From NCBI GenBank assembly GCA_001247695.2, contig LGRX02025905.1, positions 1 through 13,386 on the forward strand: a stretch of DNA of 13,386 nucleotides, in the 5' to 3' direction. The translations under genes were made by a program, and so were the position numbers. Below the pieces are notes generated by a model. The model was not told where the DNA came from. It saw only the letters and a program-made list of their open reading frames with translations, and made no database searches. Shown here in pieces: positions 1-7,221 of the stretch; the first letter of the stretch is position 1; each line of letters begins with the position of its first letter. The DNA comes from Cymbomonas tetramitiformis. Lineage: Eukaryota; Chlorophyta; Pyramimonadophyceae; Pyramimonadales; Pyramimonadaceae.

Positions 1-549
1 AATAGTTTCTAATCTTTTATAAAAACAATTACAATTTTTAAAAAGAGTTTTTCAATGTTTTAATCAAATATATTTTTTATTATTTTTTATTTCCTATATA
101 ATTTCTATAATATTTTTATAAATAATTTCTAATCTTTTATAAAAACAATTACAATTTTTAAAAAGAGTTTTTTAAATGTTTAAATCAAATATATTTTTTT
201 ATTATTTTTTAATTCCTATATAATTTTATATGATTTTTATATGATTTTTTATAAATATTTTCTAATCTTTTTATAAAAACAAATACAATTTTTAAAAGAC
301 ATCGTTTTTAATCAAATATATTTTTTATTATTTTTTAATTTTTATATGATTTTTATATGATTTTTATAAATAATTTCTAATCTTTTATAAAAACAATTAC
401 AATTTTAAAAAGAGTTTTTTAAATGTTATAATCAAATATATTTTTTATTATTTTTTAATTTCTATATAATTTCTATATTATTTTTGTAAATAATTTTTAA
501 TCCTTTTCTAAAAAAACATATTTATATTTTAAAAAGAGTTTTCAAATGC
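1..549. repeat. AT-rich tandem array, about 120-bp period
   Basis: Units begin near 1, 121, 252, 368 and 488 with the shared string AAT(A/T)(A/G)TTTCTAATC, followed by TTTATAAAAACAATTACAAT, AAAAAGAGTTTT and TAATCAAATATATTTTTTATT. The spacing is about 116-131 bp, giving roughly four and a half copies, and the array continues beyond the left edge. No credible coding sequence lies in it. It stops at about 549, exactly where similarity to the viral region around 9461 begins. It could be a viral intergenic or terminal repeat, or a host satellite that the virus copy was joined to; the sequence does not decide this. Confidence 0.85.
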
Positions 550-596
550 TAAACAATAAATTACCGAAACTTGCACCAACATTTTTTGTAAAATAA
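549..596 (+). pseudogene. 3' remnant of the 104-residue unknown gene (second copy)
   Basis: The last 15 codons before the TAA at 594-596 encode LNNKLPKLAPTFFVK, identical to the C-terminus of the gene at 9415-9729. Everything upstream is replaced by the AT-rich tandem array, so only the tail of the gene survives in this copy. An ATG at 546-548 happens to lie in frame, but I see no reason to think a 16-residue peptide is made. The remnant marks the left edge of the inverted, diverged viral copy. Confidence 0.8.
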
Positions 597-599
597 AAA

Positions 600-625
600 T
601 TTTGTAATATAATATTATATATATA
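600..625 (+). promoter_or_regulatory. AT-rich TATATATAAT box before the MSSFGN gene
   Basis: A TAATATAATATTATATATATA-like stretch runs directly up to the ATG at 626. The same stretch is present in inverted orientation at 9386-9410 in front of the paralogue, and shorter ATATAT boxes precede the starts at 7205 and 9014. Conservation between the two diverged copies suggests a promoter element of the viral gene. This is inference from position and composition only. Confidence 0.4.
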
Positions 626-830
626 ATGTCTTCTTTTGGAAATGATTTTGTTTTAGATAAGAATATTAAAGTGAATGACGATGTGTTTATTGGTGCTAAA
701 AATAAAGTAACAAGAACAACCTTGCAAATGATTGGAGCTAATATCAATATAGATATTGATGGAAGTCAAAGCGGTGACCCGGGTGCTGCATTTTTAAATA
801 TGGCTGCAAAAGAAAATAAAATGAAAGTTA

Positions 831-838
831 GATTTCAA
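831..838. repeat. 8-bp target site duplication, left copy (GATTTCAA)
   Basis: GATTTCAA at 831-838 directly precedes the left end of the hAT-like element and is repeated exactly at 1840-1847 after its right end. The paralogous gene around 9175 has no insertion at this point. An 8-bp duplication is the hallmark of the hAT superfamily. Confidence 0.92.
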
Positions 839-849
839 CAGGGCCATTC

Positions 850-1035
850 ACAGGTAGTACCTGCTACCTGCAGGTACTAGGGGGTCCGTGGAATTGGGCA
901 CAGGTACAGGTACAGGTATATCCAATTTTGGGGAAATGGACACAGGTACAGGTACAGGTACTTTGCCGCAGGTGCAGGTACAAGTACAGGTAATACCGCA
1001 GGTATCACAGGTACTTTTGCAGGTACTTGTAGCCG
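850..1035. repeat. left subterminal CAGGTA hexamer array of the hAT-like element
   Basis: ACAGGTACAGGTACAGGTA runs recur near 899-917 and 941-961, with scattered CAGGTA/CAGGTG copies up to about 1030. A small inverted motif, GGTAGTACCTGCTACCTGCAG, lies near the end. The same hexamer dominates the right subterminal part at about 1655-1825 in the same orientation. Minus-strand frames across it read as valine-proline dipeptides and are artefacts. Confidence 0.85.
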
Positions 1036-1192
1036 GAAGCACCGACCAGATTCGGCCAACGTGACATGCTTGCAAACCATTTTCGAATATACCGAATCCG
1101 ATGGCGAGAAGTCGTCGACATGATTGATCGAGTCTAGGTCAAAAACGGAATCAACGCAGACTGTTAGTGACCTAATGTGTGCCAGAGCATGC

Positions 1193-1501
1193 TCAAGCCC
1201 GCTTGCAGGAGCCTGCAAAGTCTCTGTTTAAGGGTGTAAACTTATCCGCGTGTTTGCCTTTGGCAAGACATATCTCGACTACATGCTCTACGGAGTCTTT
1301 GTCTCGGGCAGCGAACTTATGCCCGATCTCAGGAAACTTCGGGGGAGGCTGCTCCGCTTCTTCTGTTGCCGCTGCTGGAGCTGGTTCTGGTTCCAAAACT
1401 TCTGTCTGAGGAGTCGCAGGCGGAGGGTTGGCGCTGGAACCGGCATTAGAATTGAAGGTATCGGATTATGAAGGCTCCTCACAGGGGTCACTGTCCGGCA
1501 T
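1193..1501 (-). pseudogene. degenerate gene fragment inside the hAT-like element, unrecognised
   Basis: A minus-strand frame opens with ATG at 1501-1499 (MPDSDPCEEPS), meets a TAA at 1468-1466, and then stays open to the stop near 1193. The second part is rich in proline, alanine and glutamate and then becomes a more ordinary sequence containing GHKFAARDKDSVEHVVEICLA. Composition differs from the viral genes and looks like nuclear coding DNA. It may be a leftover of the parent transposon's gene or a captured host exon. I do not recognise the family, and the fragment may be non-functional or not coding at all. Confidence 0.25.
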
Positions 1502-1586
1502 GGTTGCAATCTTGCAAATGGCCAAACGCGCTACCGTACTGTATCACGCGTTCACGCAAGAGAACAAGAGAATTCGGGTTGCTCCG

Positions 1587-1644
1587 CTACCAATTGCGCA
1601 ATTGGTAGAGAGTAGCCCCTATTGGATGCAATTGGTAGAGAGTA
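1587..1644. repeat. short palindrome and 16-bp direct repeat inside the hAT-like element
   Basis: CTACCAATTG at 1587-1596 and CAATTGGTAG at 1599-1608 form inverted arms with a 2-nt centre. CAATTGGTAGAGAGTA occurs at 1599-1614 and again at 1629-1644. The pair lies just inside the right subterminal hexamer array. The role is unknown. Confidence 0.7.
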
Positions 1645-1654
1645 CCTGCGGATG

Positions 1655-1825
1655 ACAGGTATTACCTTTGTCGAAATCCGGGCCCGCAGGTACAGGTACA
1701 GGTACTTTGGATGACCGAAATCGGGCACAGGTACAGGTACAGGTACTAGCCTATCAGCGACAGGTACAGGTACAGGTAGTACCTACTACCTGCGCGCAGG
1801 TACTTTTCGCAGGTAGTCGACTACC
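1655..1825. repeat. right subterminal CAGGTA hexamer array of the hAT-like element
   Basis: CAGGTACAGGTACAGGTACT near 1686 and further ACAGGTACAGGTACAGGTA runs near 1728-1746 and 1760-1779 mirror the left array, including the shared context GGGCACAGGTACAGGTAC. A GGTAGTACCTACTACCTGCG inverted motif follows and leads into the terminal inverted repeat. Confidence 0.85.
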
Positions 1826-1839
1826 TGTGAATGGCCCTG

Positions 1840-1847
1840 GATTTCAA
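1840..1847. repeat. 8-bp target site duplication, right copy (GATTTCAA)
   Basis: This is an exact repeat of 831-838, directly after the right terminus of the hAT-like element. The reading frame of the interrupted gene continues from here. Confidence 0.92.
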
Positions 1848-2869
1848 GGTTTGCCTATCGTAGTAACAAATAATATTCCTCCGGTTGAAACTATTACAAA
1901 TGTAAATGGATTATCACATCACCGATGACGCACGATGACGCCTGGACGATAAATCGTTTACCGATCCGCTACTTGCGTTGTTAGTTCTCGGAGTTTTCAG
2001 AGCGTTGCACACCTCACCGAAAAATACAGAGTATATCGCTGCAAAAAAAGGAGGAGGGCTGCCGCATCAATATTTTTTGTAAAACATGCATATTTATCGC
2101 TCTGAGAAGTTGCGAGGTATGGGATGGCGTTGAGGTTGAGATAACCGCGGGAGTATGCCGTTGGTTTGCTAGTTTTCCGAGCGCTGGCTAATTTTCACTT
2201 TCGCGAGAAAACACACCATTTTGTTTTGAAGGGCTTAGAACGGTTCGAAGTTTTTTCAGACGTTTGTTTACGAAATTTTTGAGGATCGTATGTTTTCAGA
2301 TTTCTCCCTTGTGGCAAAGTGTAAAGGGACGAAAGTCTTTTTTCCTCAGCAGTCGAATTATCGCTGATTGACCCGATTTTGGGTTTCAAGCGTTTACCGT
2401 GGCTAGGGACTACTAAACCTCCGATGCGCCCAGAATCTTGTGAAAATATTATGTTGGAAAACTTTTATTTTTGTCGCAGGCATATCCATATTACTACGAA
2501 GACGCTTTCCGACCGGACAGCCGAATTTTCCGATTTTCGGGTCTGGTGGCAGTGTGTGCCTCTTGCGAAAGGTGTTCGTCTCTTTTCGAGGTGGGTACAC
2601 TTTCACAACCTCTAAAATTATCTGAGGAGCGAATATTTTGGCTTGGTTGGGAGTTTATATGCGCTTAGTTCTTATTTTCTGCATCGTACAACTTGGGTTT
2701 TGCAGGGGTATTTTGCCTCCGCCGGTCACATTAGAAACGCCCAGTTTCAAACGTTTCGATGCGTCGGTGTGGCAGTATAAAAGTTCATAAAAGCCAGATC
2801 ATCTTGGAATAAACTCCGAACAACTCTAGCTTTACTGAGTAACTCGTCACCTGTGTCATGGCAAACAAT

Positions 2870-3161
2870 AAAGCTGTCCCACCGCACTGACCAGAATGTT
2901 CGGGTGTGCCGTGAGCCTCTTTGGTGTGACAGTCTGGAAGTTTGGCGAATGCCGCTCCAGCTTGGGCTCAAACCCAATCACGCCTAGCTGTCTCGAGTCC
3001 CTCGCCATGTATGGTGAGGGGATCGAGAAAGCTACCCGACAGAACTGCACTGACCGTACGGTTGAGGTGTGATCAACATATTTGGTGTGGTAGTCTGGAG
3101 GTTTGGCAAATGCCACCCCAGCTTGGGCTTAACCCCAATCACGCCCGGCTTGCTCGAGTCC
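2870..3161. repeat. two direct repeats, about 161-bp period, inside the 2460-bp element
   Basis: Copy one (about 2870-3000) and copy two (about 3028-3161) share AAAGCT, GCACTGACC, TTTGGTGTG, AGTCTGGA, CCAGCTTGGGCT, CCCAATCACGCC and CTCGAGTCC in the same order, at offsets of 158-163 bp. They are clearly diverged, so the duplication is old relative to the crisp terminal inverted repeats of the neighbouring hAT element. Confidence 0.8.
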
Positions 3162-3223
3162 TTTGACTCAAAGGACTCGAGCAAGCTTCCCGAAGGAGCT
3201 GTAGTATCGTGCAGCTCCTTCGG
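3148..3223. repeat. two adjacent perfect hairpins
   Basis: The first palindrome has 19-bp arms (3148-3166 and 3168-3186, GCTTGCTCGAGTCCTTTGA) separated by one base. The second has 12-bp arms (3190-3201 CCGAAGGAGCTG and 3212-3223 CAGCTCCTTCGG) around a 10-base loop. Both are perfect. They lie at the end of the second 161-bp repeat unit. They could be termini of a nested foldback or MITE-like unit or a transcription-related structure. Confidence 0.85.
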
Positions 3224-3749
3224 TTTCCGACTCTCCGCATTTTCATAACCCTAAACCCCTGAGCACTGCACGAGCATTCATGTAAAGGCATTTGTATCCC
3301 TTCGACTTTGAGGCAGTGTCGCACCTGTATTTCCTACGTATGCTACACACAACACTTTATCCCACAGTTATGTGTTTAGAATACACGGGTATGTTTGAGA
3401 TTGTAGAGGACACACACGGCATGGCCTATGCACTCTCACAACGCAGTGCAGCTTGATCGAAGCGCGCGACGAAGCATTGTAGCACGGCCGCAATCGAACG
3501 AATAGAATAGTGTGTAGGTATGTATGATAGTATTAAAAGTGAATAGAACCTCTTCTATGTGACTAAACGTGTTTTTGTAAAAATAAGTGAGATAGCTATT
3601 TCGTCCAATACAGCGCGCTCTGAGCCATGATAATATGGCAAGTTTATGACCCAACCCAATATCACAGATGGTTTCGTTAGCAATACAAAGCACCATAGTT
3701 CCTCAAAGAACGTTTAAATGAGTTTAACTATCACATATGGGCAGTTCTG

Positions 3750-3773
3750 AATATATATATATATATGTATATA
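3750..3773. repeat. (TA)n microsatellite
   Basis: ATATATATATATATATGTATATA is a simple dinucleotide run with one G interruption. No function is inferred. Confidence 0.8.
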
Positions 3774-3817
3774 CCACACACGGGCATACACATATACCGG
3801 TAGACCCTATATAAGAT

Positions 3818-4345
3818 TGGGCTTCATGGGCGACCTGTGTTGTGATGCGACGCCCTAAATATCGAGAATCATGCAAAACTGAGATTATCAATGTATTTCT
3901 CAACATCGAATTAGGTTGGGAACATCGAACAACATGCATGTAAATGTAATGATTGCATCGGAATTCGAAACTCCGAAACCCCTATTATGAGCCATTTATT
4001 CGCAAACCCTAACTGCATATTTGAAATATGTCATGATGACACCATATAACATGCTTGCTAGTGAGATAAGGCATCAAGTTTGGTCAAACGATATCCAAAC
4101 TGAAGTTATATTGTACCAACATCACCCTTGAACGGCATTTGCTTCATAGATACTATGTGCGCACAAACCCTGTGAATTCGGGCTTTGTAGGGGGTTTTCA
4201 TGCAGCTGTAACACCCTAAATACTGAGAACCAATAAATTTCGAGGTCACCATCGTTTTCCTCAACATCGAAATAGGTTTGGAATAATGTACTTTGAATCT
4301 AAATGTAATACTAACATCGGAATTGAAAACCCAAGCCCTTATCGT
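3818..4345. repeat. diverged direct repeats, about 360-bp period, at the right end of the 2460-bp element
   Basis: Blocks near 3820-3995 and 4182-4345 match in order: GGGCTT, ACGCCCTAAATA/ACACCCTAAATA, GAGAA, CTCAACATCGAA(T/A)TAGGTTTGGGA, TAAATGTAAT and CATCGGAATT. The offset is 359-361 bp throughout. The second copy leads directly into the right terminus of the element, so the first may be an internal duplicate of the subterminal end. Confidence 0.75.
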
Positions 4346-4467
4346 CCGGATTTTTGGCGTTTCGTGGTGATGTGATATGTATTCAAAGCGAATCCAGCTG
4401 ATAAATTTGGAGCTGTATTTATGAAACTTGCAAATTAATAAATTTTTTATTTATATTGTAATTTATA

Positions 4468-5535
4468 ATGTCTTCATTTGGAAATAATATAGTTGCAAGT
4501 ACATTTAATGGAAGTTCCACTCCATCCATAACTATTCCTGACCCTTTAACAATTAATCAAATAAATGTAAATCAAATAGGTGATAATTCAAATCCTTGTC
4601 AAACAATTCATATGGCTTCAGATTTTTTATATCAAAATGATATTGATTTTATTGATAATTCGGATGTAAATAATCAAAGGGAATTTATGAAGTTACAAAC
4701 TGACGGTGATTTAAATTTGGTAAATAATATCAATTTTTATGATTTCATTTTGAACAATCCTGCAAGTAAAGCAAAAATTTTTATAGGTTTGGATGAACTT
4801 GATAGTTCTTTTGAAATTAAATCTTTAGATCCTGTTTCTCAAACAAGATTGAAAATAGGAGGTACCGGCGTGAATGAATGGTCCTTTATGCAAACAACAT
4901 TGAATGTAGAACCGCTTGGAGCCGGTGTGCTCCTTAATGATGGTCCTTTGATTTTAAACACCGGTGATATCACTTTGAATTCTGGAAAATTTGTTGGTGA
5001 CGCCTCCGGGTTGACAAATGTTCCATCATCTACACCACAAGATCTACAATCTGTTTGTGATCAAGGAAGTACAACTACCACAAATGATATTTCTTTTACG
5101 GGAACCGGAAAACTTATAATAAATCAAGAAGAATGTGATGGAAATTTATTTAGAATTAAAGCGGGCACAGCGGGTAACGGGTTGGTATCTATTGGCGAAT
5201 CGACTCAAAATGATGGTTTTCCAAATGCAAACCGTTCGGTTTTGATAGGCAGAAATAGTGGGGCTTTTAATTGTTTGAACGATTCAATATGCATAGGCAG
5301 CGGGGCCGGCAACAATCAATGTAATGCTTTCGTCGTGATCGTTGGGGACGACGCTGGGCAAAGCTTTGCTTCCGTGAATTCAGTCAATATTGGAAAATTC
5401 GCGGGTGAATATTTGGCTGGCGAGAATTCTATTAATATTGGTGCTTTGAGCGGTCAAAATTCTTCACAAAGTGCTACTGCTATTGATAATAGTAGTAAGT
5501 GTCCGACTATAGGGTACGCTTTTTTATCACTATAA
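4468..5535 (+). CDS. long fibre-like protein, second copy, 3'-truncated
   Basis: This 355-residue frame is paralogous to the first part of the gene at 7222-9014. It starts MSSFGNNIVAST and runs through a region rich in short beta repeats (for example NTGDITLNSGKF), a GDASGLTN element of the kind common in fibre shafts, and then YadA-head-like repeats with the pattern (S/N)(V/I)xIGxxAG (about residues 240-335). The first ~170 residues are almost identical to the paralogue, while the head repeats differ at many positions. Similarity ends near 5493, after TAIDNSS. The last 13 or so residues come from the unrelated junction sequence, and the NATG/PIR segment and C-terminal domain of the paralogue are absent. 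The start follows an AT-rich 30-nt spacer after the gene ending at 4438. Role inferred: virion fibre or receptor-binding protein, probably non-functional in this copy. Confidence 0.75.
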   Translation: MSSFGNNIVASTFNGSSTPSITIPDPLTINQINVNQIGDNSNPCQTIHMASDFLYQNDIDFIDNSDVNNQREFMKLQTDGDLNLVNNINFYDFILNNPASKAKIFIGLDELDSSFEIKSLDPVSQTRLKIGGTGVNEWSFMQTTLNVEPLGAGVLLNDGPLILNTGDITLNSGKFVGDASGLTNVPSSTPQDLQSVCDQGSTTTTNDISFTGTGKLIINQEECDGNLFRIKAGTAGNGLVSIGESTQNDGFPNANRSVLIGRNSGAFNCLNDSICIGSGAGNNQCNAFVVIVGDDAGQSFASVNSVNIGKFAGEYLAGENSINIGALSGQNSSQSATAIDNSSKCPTIGYAFLSL

Positions 5536-5600
5536 AAACCCTATGAAAACCCTATGACATATGTCATAACCCTATGTCATATATGTCATAAGTCATACAA
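5494..5600. other. junction sequence with ACCCTATG and palindromic ATGACATATGTCAT motifs
   Basis: Directly after the break in the fibre gene lie GACTATAGGGTACGC, CACTATAAAAACCCTATG, AAAACCCTATG and ATAACCCTATG. ATGACATATGTCAT (a perfect palindrome) and a further ATGTCATATATGTCAT follow. The repeated ACCCTAT and the inverted ATAGGGT resemble the end of a mobile element or a viral terminal or intergenic control region. I found no matching second end within the window. Confidence 0.5.
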
Positions 5601-5712
5601 GGAAATGACAAGGGAAAATGACAAGAAAAATGACAAGAAAAATGACAAGAAAAATGACAAGAAAATGACAAGAAAATGACAAGTAAATGACAAGTAAAAT
5701 GACAAGGAAATA
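5600..5712. repeat. minisatellite of nine ATGACAAG units
   Basis: ATGACAAG followed by two to five mostly A residues repeats nine times with a 10-13 bp period. The minus strand of this array has an open frame (5593-5781) of FLVI repeats, which is a by-product of the repeat and not a gene. Confidence 0.9.
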
Positions 5713-6249
5713 TACAATAAATATACAATAAATAATTACGTAATAAATGATAAATAAATTACGTAAATAAATGTGTAACAAAATAAGATTTAAATAAGTT
5801 CTAAAATAAATTTAAATAAGCTCTTAAATAAATTATATAAATGATGTATATTATTACATATATATATTATAAATTGTTCTTAAGTTATTTTATTATCATT
5901 TACATATTATAAAAAGTCTTTTCAAAATAAAAGAGTCTTTTAAGAAATGTACAATAAATTTATATAAGTAAAAATATATCATTCAAACAATACAAACATT
6001 CACTCATTATAAAAAAAAGTCTTTTGAAAATAAAAGAGTCTTTTGAGAAATGTACAATAAATTTACAATAAGTAAAAATATGTTTTACAATATACAAATA
6101 CATATTACAATAAACATACAATAAAAATCTTTTCAAAATAAAAGAGTCTTTTAAGAAATGTACAATAAATTTATATGTAGGTTTTTTCTGCTTTTTGTCC
6201 CCCTGAAAAAACCGAAGAAATTACGGGTTTGGAGAATGAGGAGTCAATT
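5713..6249. repeat. AT-rich non-coding region with three copies of an AAAAGAGTCTTTT unit
   Basis: A block reading AAAAGTCTTTT, then AAAATAAAAGAGTCTTTT, then GAAATGTACAATAAATTTA occurs at about 5911-5977, 6013-6081 and 6123-6175. Each unit contains a potential AAAAG(A)GTCTTTT stem. The rest is simple AT-rich sequence with many ATACAATAAA strings. I see no gene between 5536 and 6249. The position between convergent plus-strand and minus-strand genes would suit a transcription termination or viral intergenic region. The motif AAAAAGAGTTTT of the left array (1-549) is similar but not the same unit. Confidence 0.8.
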
Positions 6250-7205
6250 TCAAGAAAAATCTAATAACATCGTCAGAAAATTTTCAAACAACGAAGAAAT
6301 TCTAAGCTCCAAACCATTCTCTCCAAGTAAATTTGAAGATGCAACTAATGTATCTCTCCTCGCTTCGCTAGTAAAGAAACCTAAACCTTCACAAATCAAA
6401 ACATAGTTGTCTACAATGTTATTATTCACATCTGAATCAGCGTGTTGAATTTTGAAATTAGCTTGTTGAGTACCTGTTTCATTACCTGCTAGCTGAAACA
6501 TACACATTACACCAAAAGTATTTGAAGGAAATTCCAATATTCGAATACCTTGACCAGCTTTAGGCTGTATTCTCGGAAAATTTGTCAAATTGAGATTTTC
6601 GTATTGTAAAGTTTTTGTTGTTAACTTATTGCATTCTATATCATTACATTCTATATTATTGCAACCTATTATATCACCTTTCATATTAATTCTGAAAAAT
6701 GGAGTTGCACTACCATCAGGTTTTTTTGAAAATTTATAAAATATATAGTTTCAGCATTTTGTATGTCCACGGCTGAGGTATTCAAACCAATAAATGAATT
6801 ACCTGATACTTTTGTTCCAAATAAATCAATGTTAGTTTTGTTATTTGTAGTATTGTTTATTTCTCCATTGACTCTTGCATTTCCATTTACTAACAAACCG
6901 GAAGTTGTATTTACTTGCAATTCACTGCCTGTAACAATTATAAGACTATTATCAGTTCCATCCTTTAGTTCAATTTGTGCAGTTCCACTATTTAAAACAG
7001 TTTTCAAATATCGGAAGTTTATAATTGAAGTATTCAAAACGTCTCTGCCGTATAGATTGTTTACGTATACGTCACCAACTGTCCTTTCTATATCATTACC
7101 ACCGGGTAGGTTTATCCACTTAGTAGACCCCCCAGTTGGAGCATTTCCATTTACCGTATTACATTGTATATTTTTACAAACAATATCATTTCCAAAAGAA
7201 GACAT
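6250..7205 (-). pseudogene. second MSSFGN fibre-like gene, one frameshift
   Basis: Two adjacent minus-strand frames (7205-6681 and 6684-6250) form one gene. The first starts MSSFGNDIVCKNIQCN, the same N-terminal motif as the other fibre genes. It continues with short beta-type repeats (LLVNGNARVNGEI) to about residue 155, where the frame goes wrong at a run of seven T on the plus strand (6721-6727). After the run, the sequence in the other frame is open without a break into the second part, which contains repeats such as CNNIECNDIECN and a globular tail with GQGIRILEFPSNTFGV. The total would be about 318 codons. The ATG at 6684 is internal and not a real start. The end is uncertain: the stop at 6250 may itself follow a further shift, since another frame stays open for about 15 codons beyond it. 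Likely a virion fibre with a different tip domain; the family of the tip is not recognised. Confidence 0.7.
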
Positions 7206-7221
7206 CTGATATATAATAATA

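Larger units (their letters stand above)
839..1839. mobile_element. non-autonomous hAT-like DNA transposon, 1001 bp
   Basis: The ends are perfect inverted repeats of 20 bp: CAGGGCCATTCACAGGTAGT at 839-858 and its reverse complement at 1820-1839. Perfect 8-bp GATTTCAA duplications flank both ends. CAGGG-type termini with 8-bp duplications are typical of hAT elements. Both subterminal regions (about 850-1035 and 1655-1825) are packed with CAGGTA hexamers, as expected for transposase-binding subterminal repeats. The interior is GC-richer than the viral DNA and encodes no recognisable transposase, so the element must have been moved in trans. It interrupts the short MSSFGN gene. Superfamily assignment rests on structure alone. 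Confidence 0.88.
1915..4374. mobile_element. 2460-bp non-coding insertion with CACATCACC termini, unclassified (CACTA-like?)
   Basis: The left end reads CACATCACC (1915-1923) and the right end GGTGATGTG (4366-4374), its exact reverse complement. A further shared subterminal block GGACGATAA lies at 1944-1952 and inverted at 4339-4347. Compared with the intact paralogue around 9105-9115, the dinucleotide AT is present on both sides (1913-1914 and 4375-4376), and counting it as a 2-bp duplication exactly keeps the reading frame of the interrupted gene. CAC-type termini with a 2-4 bp duplication would fit a CACTA/EnSpm-like element, but this is tentative. No transposase or other convincing gene is seen; the short frames on both strands lack codon structure. 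The interior holds several repeats and hairpins and may be a nest of older elements. Confidence 0.75.
626..4438 (+). pseudogene. short MSSFGN-type virion protein gene, split by two transposon-like insertions
   Basis: Three separated segments (626-838, 1848-1914 and 4375-4438) together match the intact 114-residue protein at 9041-9385 along its whole length. The N-terminal segment starts MSSFGNDFVLDKN, the middle covers the GLPIVxTNNxPP stretch, and the last covers NPADKFG and ends at the TAA at 4436-4438. The segments are separated by a 1001-bp hAT-like element and a 2460-bp element. Discounting the elements and their target duplications (8 bp and 2 bp), the frame is kept with one codon fewer than in the paralogue, so the gene was probably intact when first hit. 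Function is not known; the shared N-terminus with the fibre genes suggests a virion surface or vertex role. The open frame ending at 880 runs into the first transposon, and its tail is not viral. Confidence 0.85.

Noticed and set aside
1..549. Telomere-like or centromere-like DNA at the left edge
   Set aside because: There is no short G-rich telomere unit, and only about four and a half degenerate copies of a 120-bp AT-rich unit are visible, too few for a centromere claim.
850..1035. Regularly repeated CAGGTA blocks as a CRISPR-like array
   Set aside because: The unit is a hexamer with no unique spacers of constant length, inside a bounded transposon in what looks like eukaryotic DNA.
848..1218. 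Minus-strand frames of repeated valine-proline dipeptides
   Set aside because: They are by-products of the CAGGTA hexamer array inside the hAT-like element, with no independent coding signal.
2195..2668. Several overlapping 60-80 residue frames on both strands in the 2460-bp element
   Set aside because: They overlap each other in many frames, start at arbitrary points, and show no recognisable motif or common composition.
3240..3260. CCCTAAACCCCT string as a telomeric repeat trace
   Set aside because: It is a single occurrence without tandem repetition.
5593..5781. Minus-strand open frame rich in FLVI repeats, superficially a membrane peptide
   Set aside because: It is the translation of the ATGACAAG minisatellite on the opposite strand; the frame exists only because the repeat lacks stops.
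6763..7209. Plus-strand 148-residue frame opposite the second fibre gene
   Set aside because: It is the complement of the MSSFGN frame, which has a conserved N-terminus and fibre-like repeats; the plus-strand frame has no supported start or motif.
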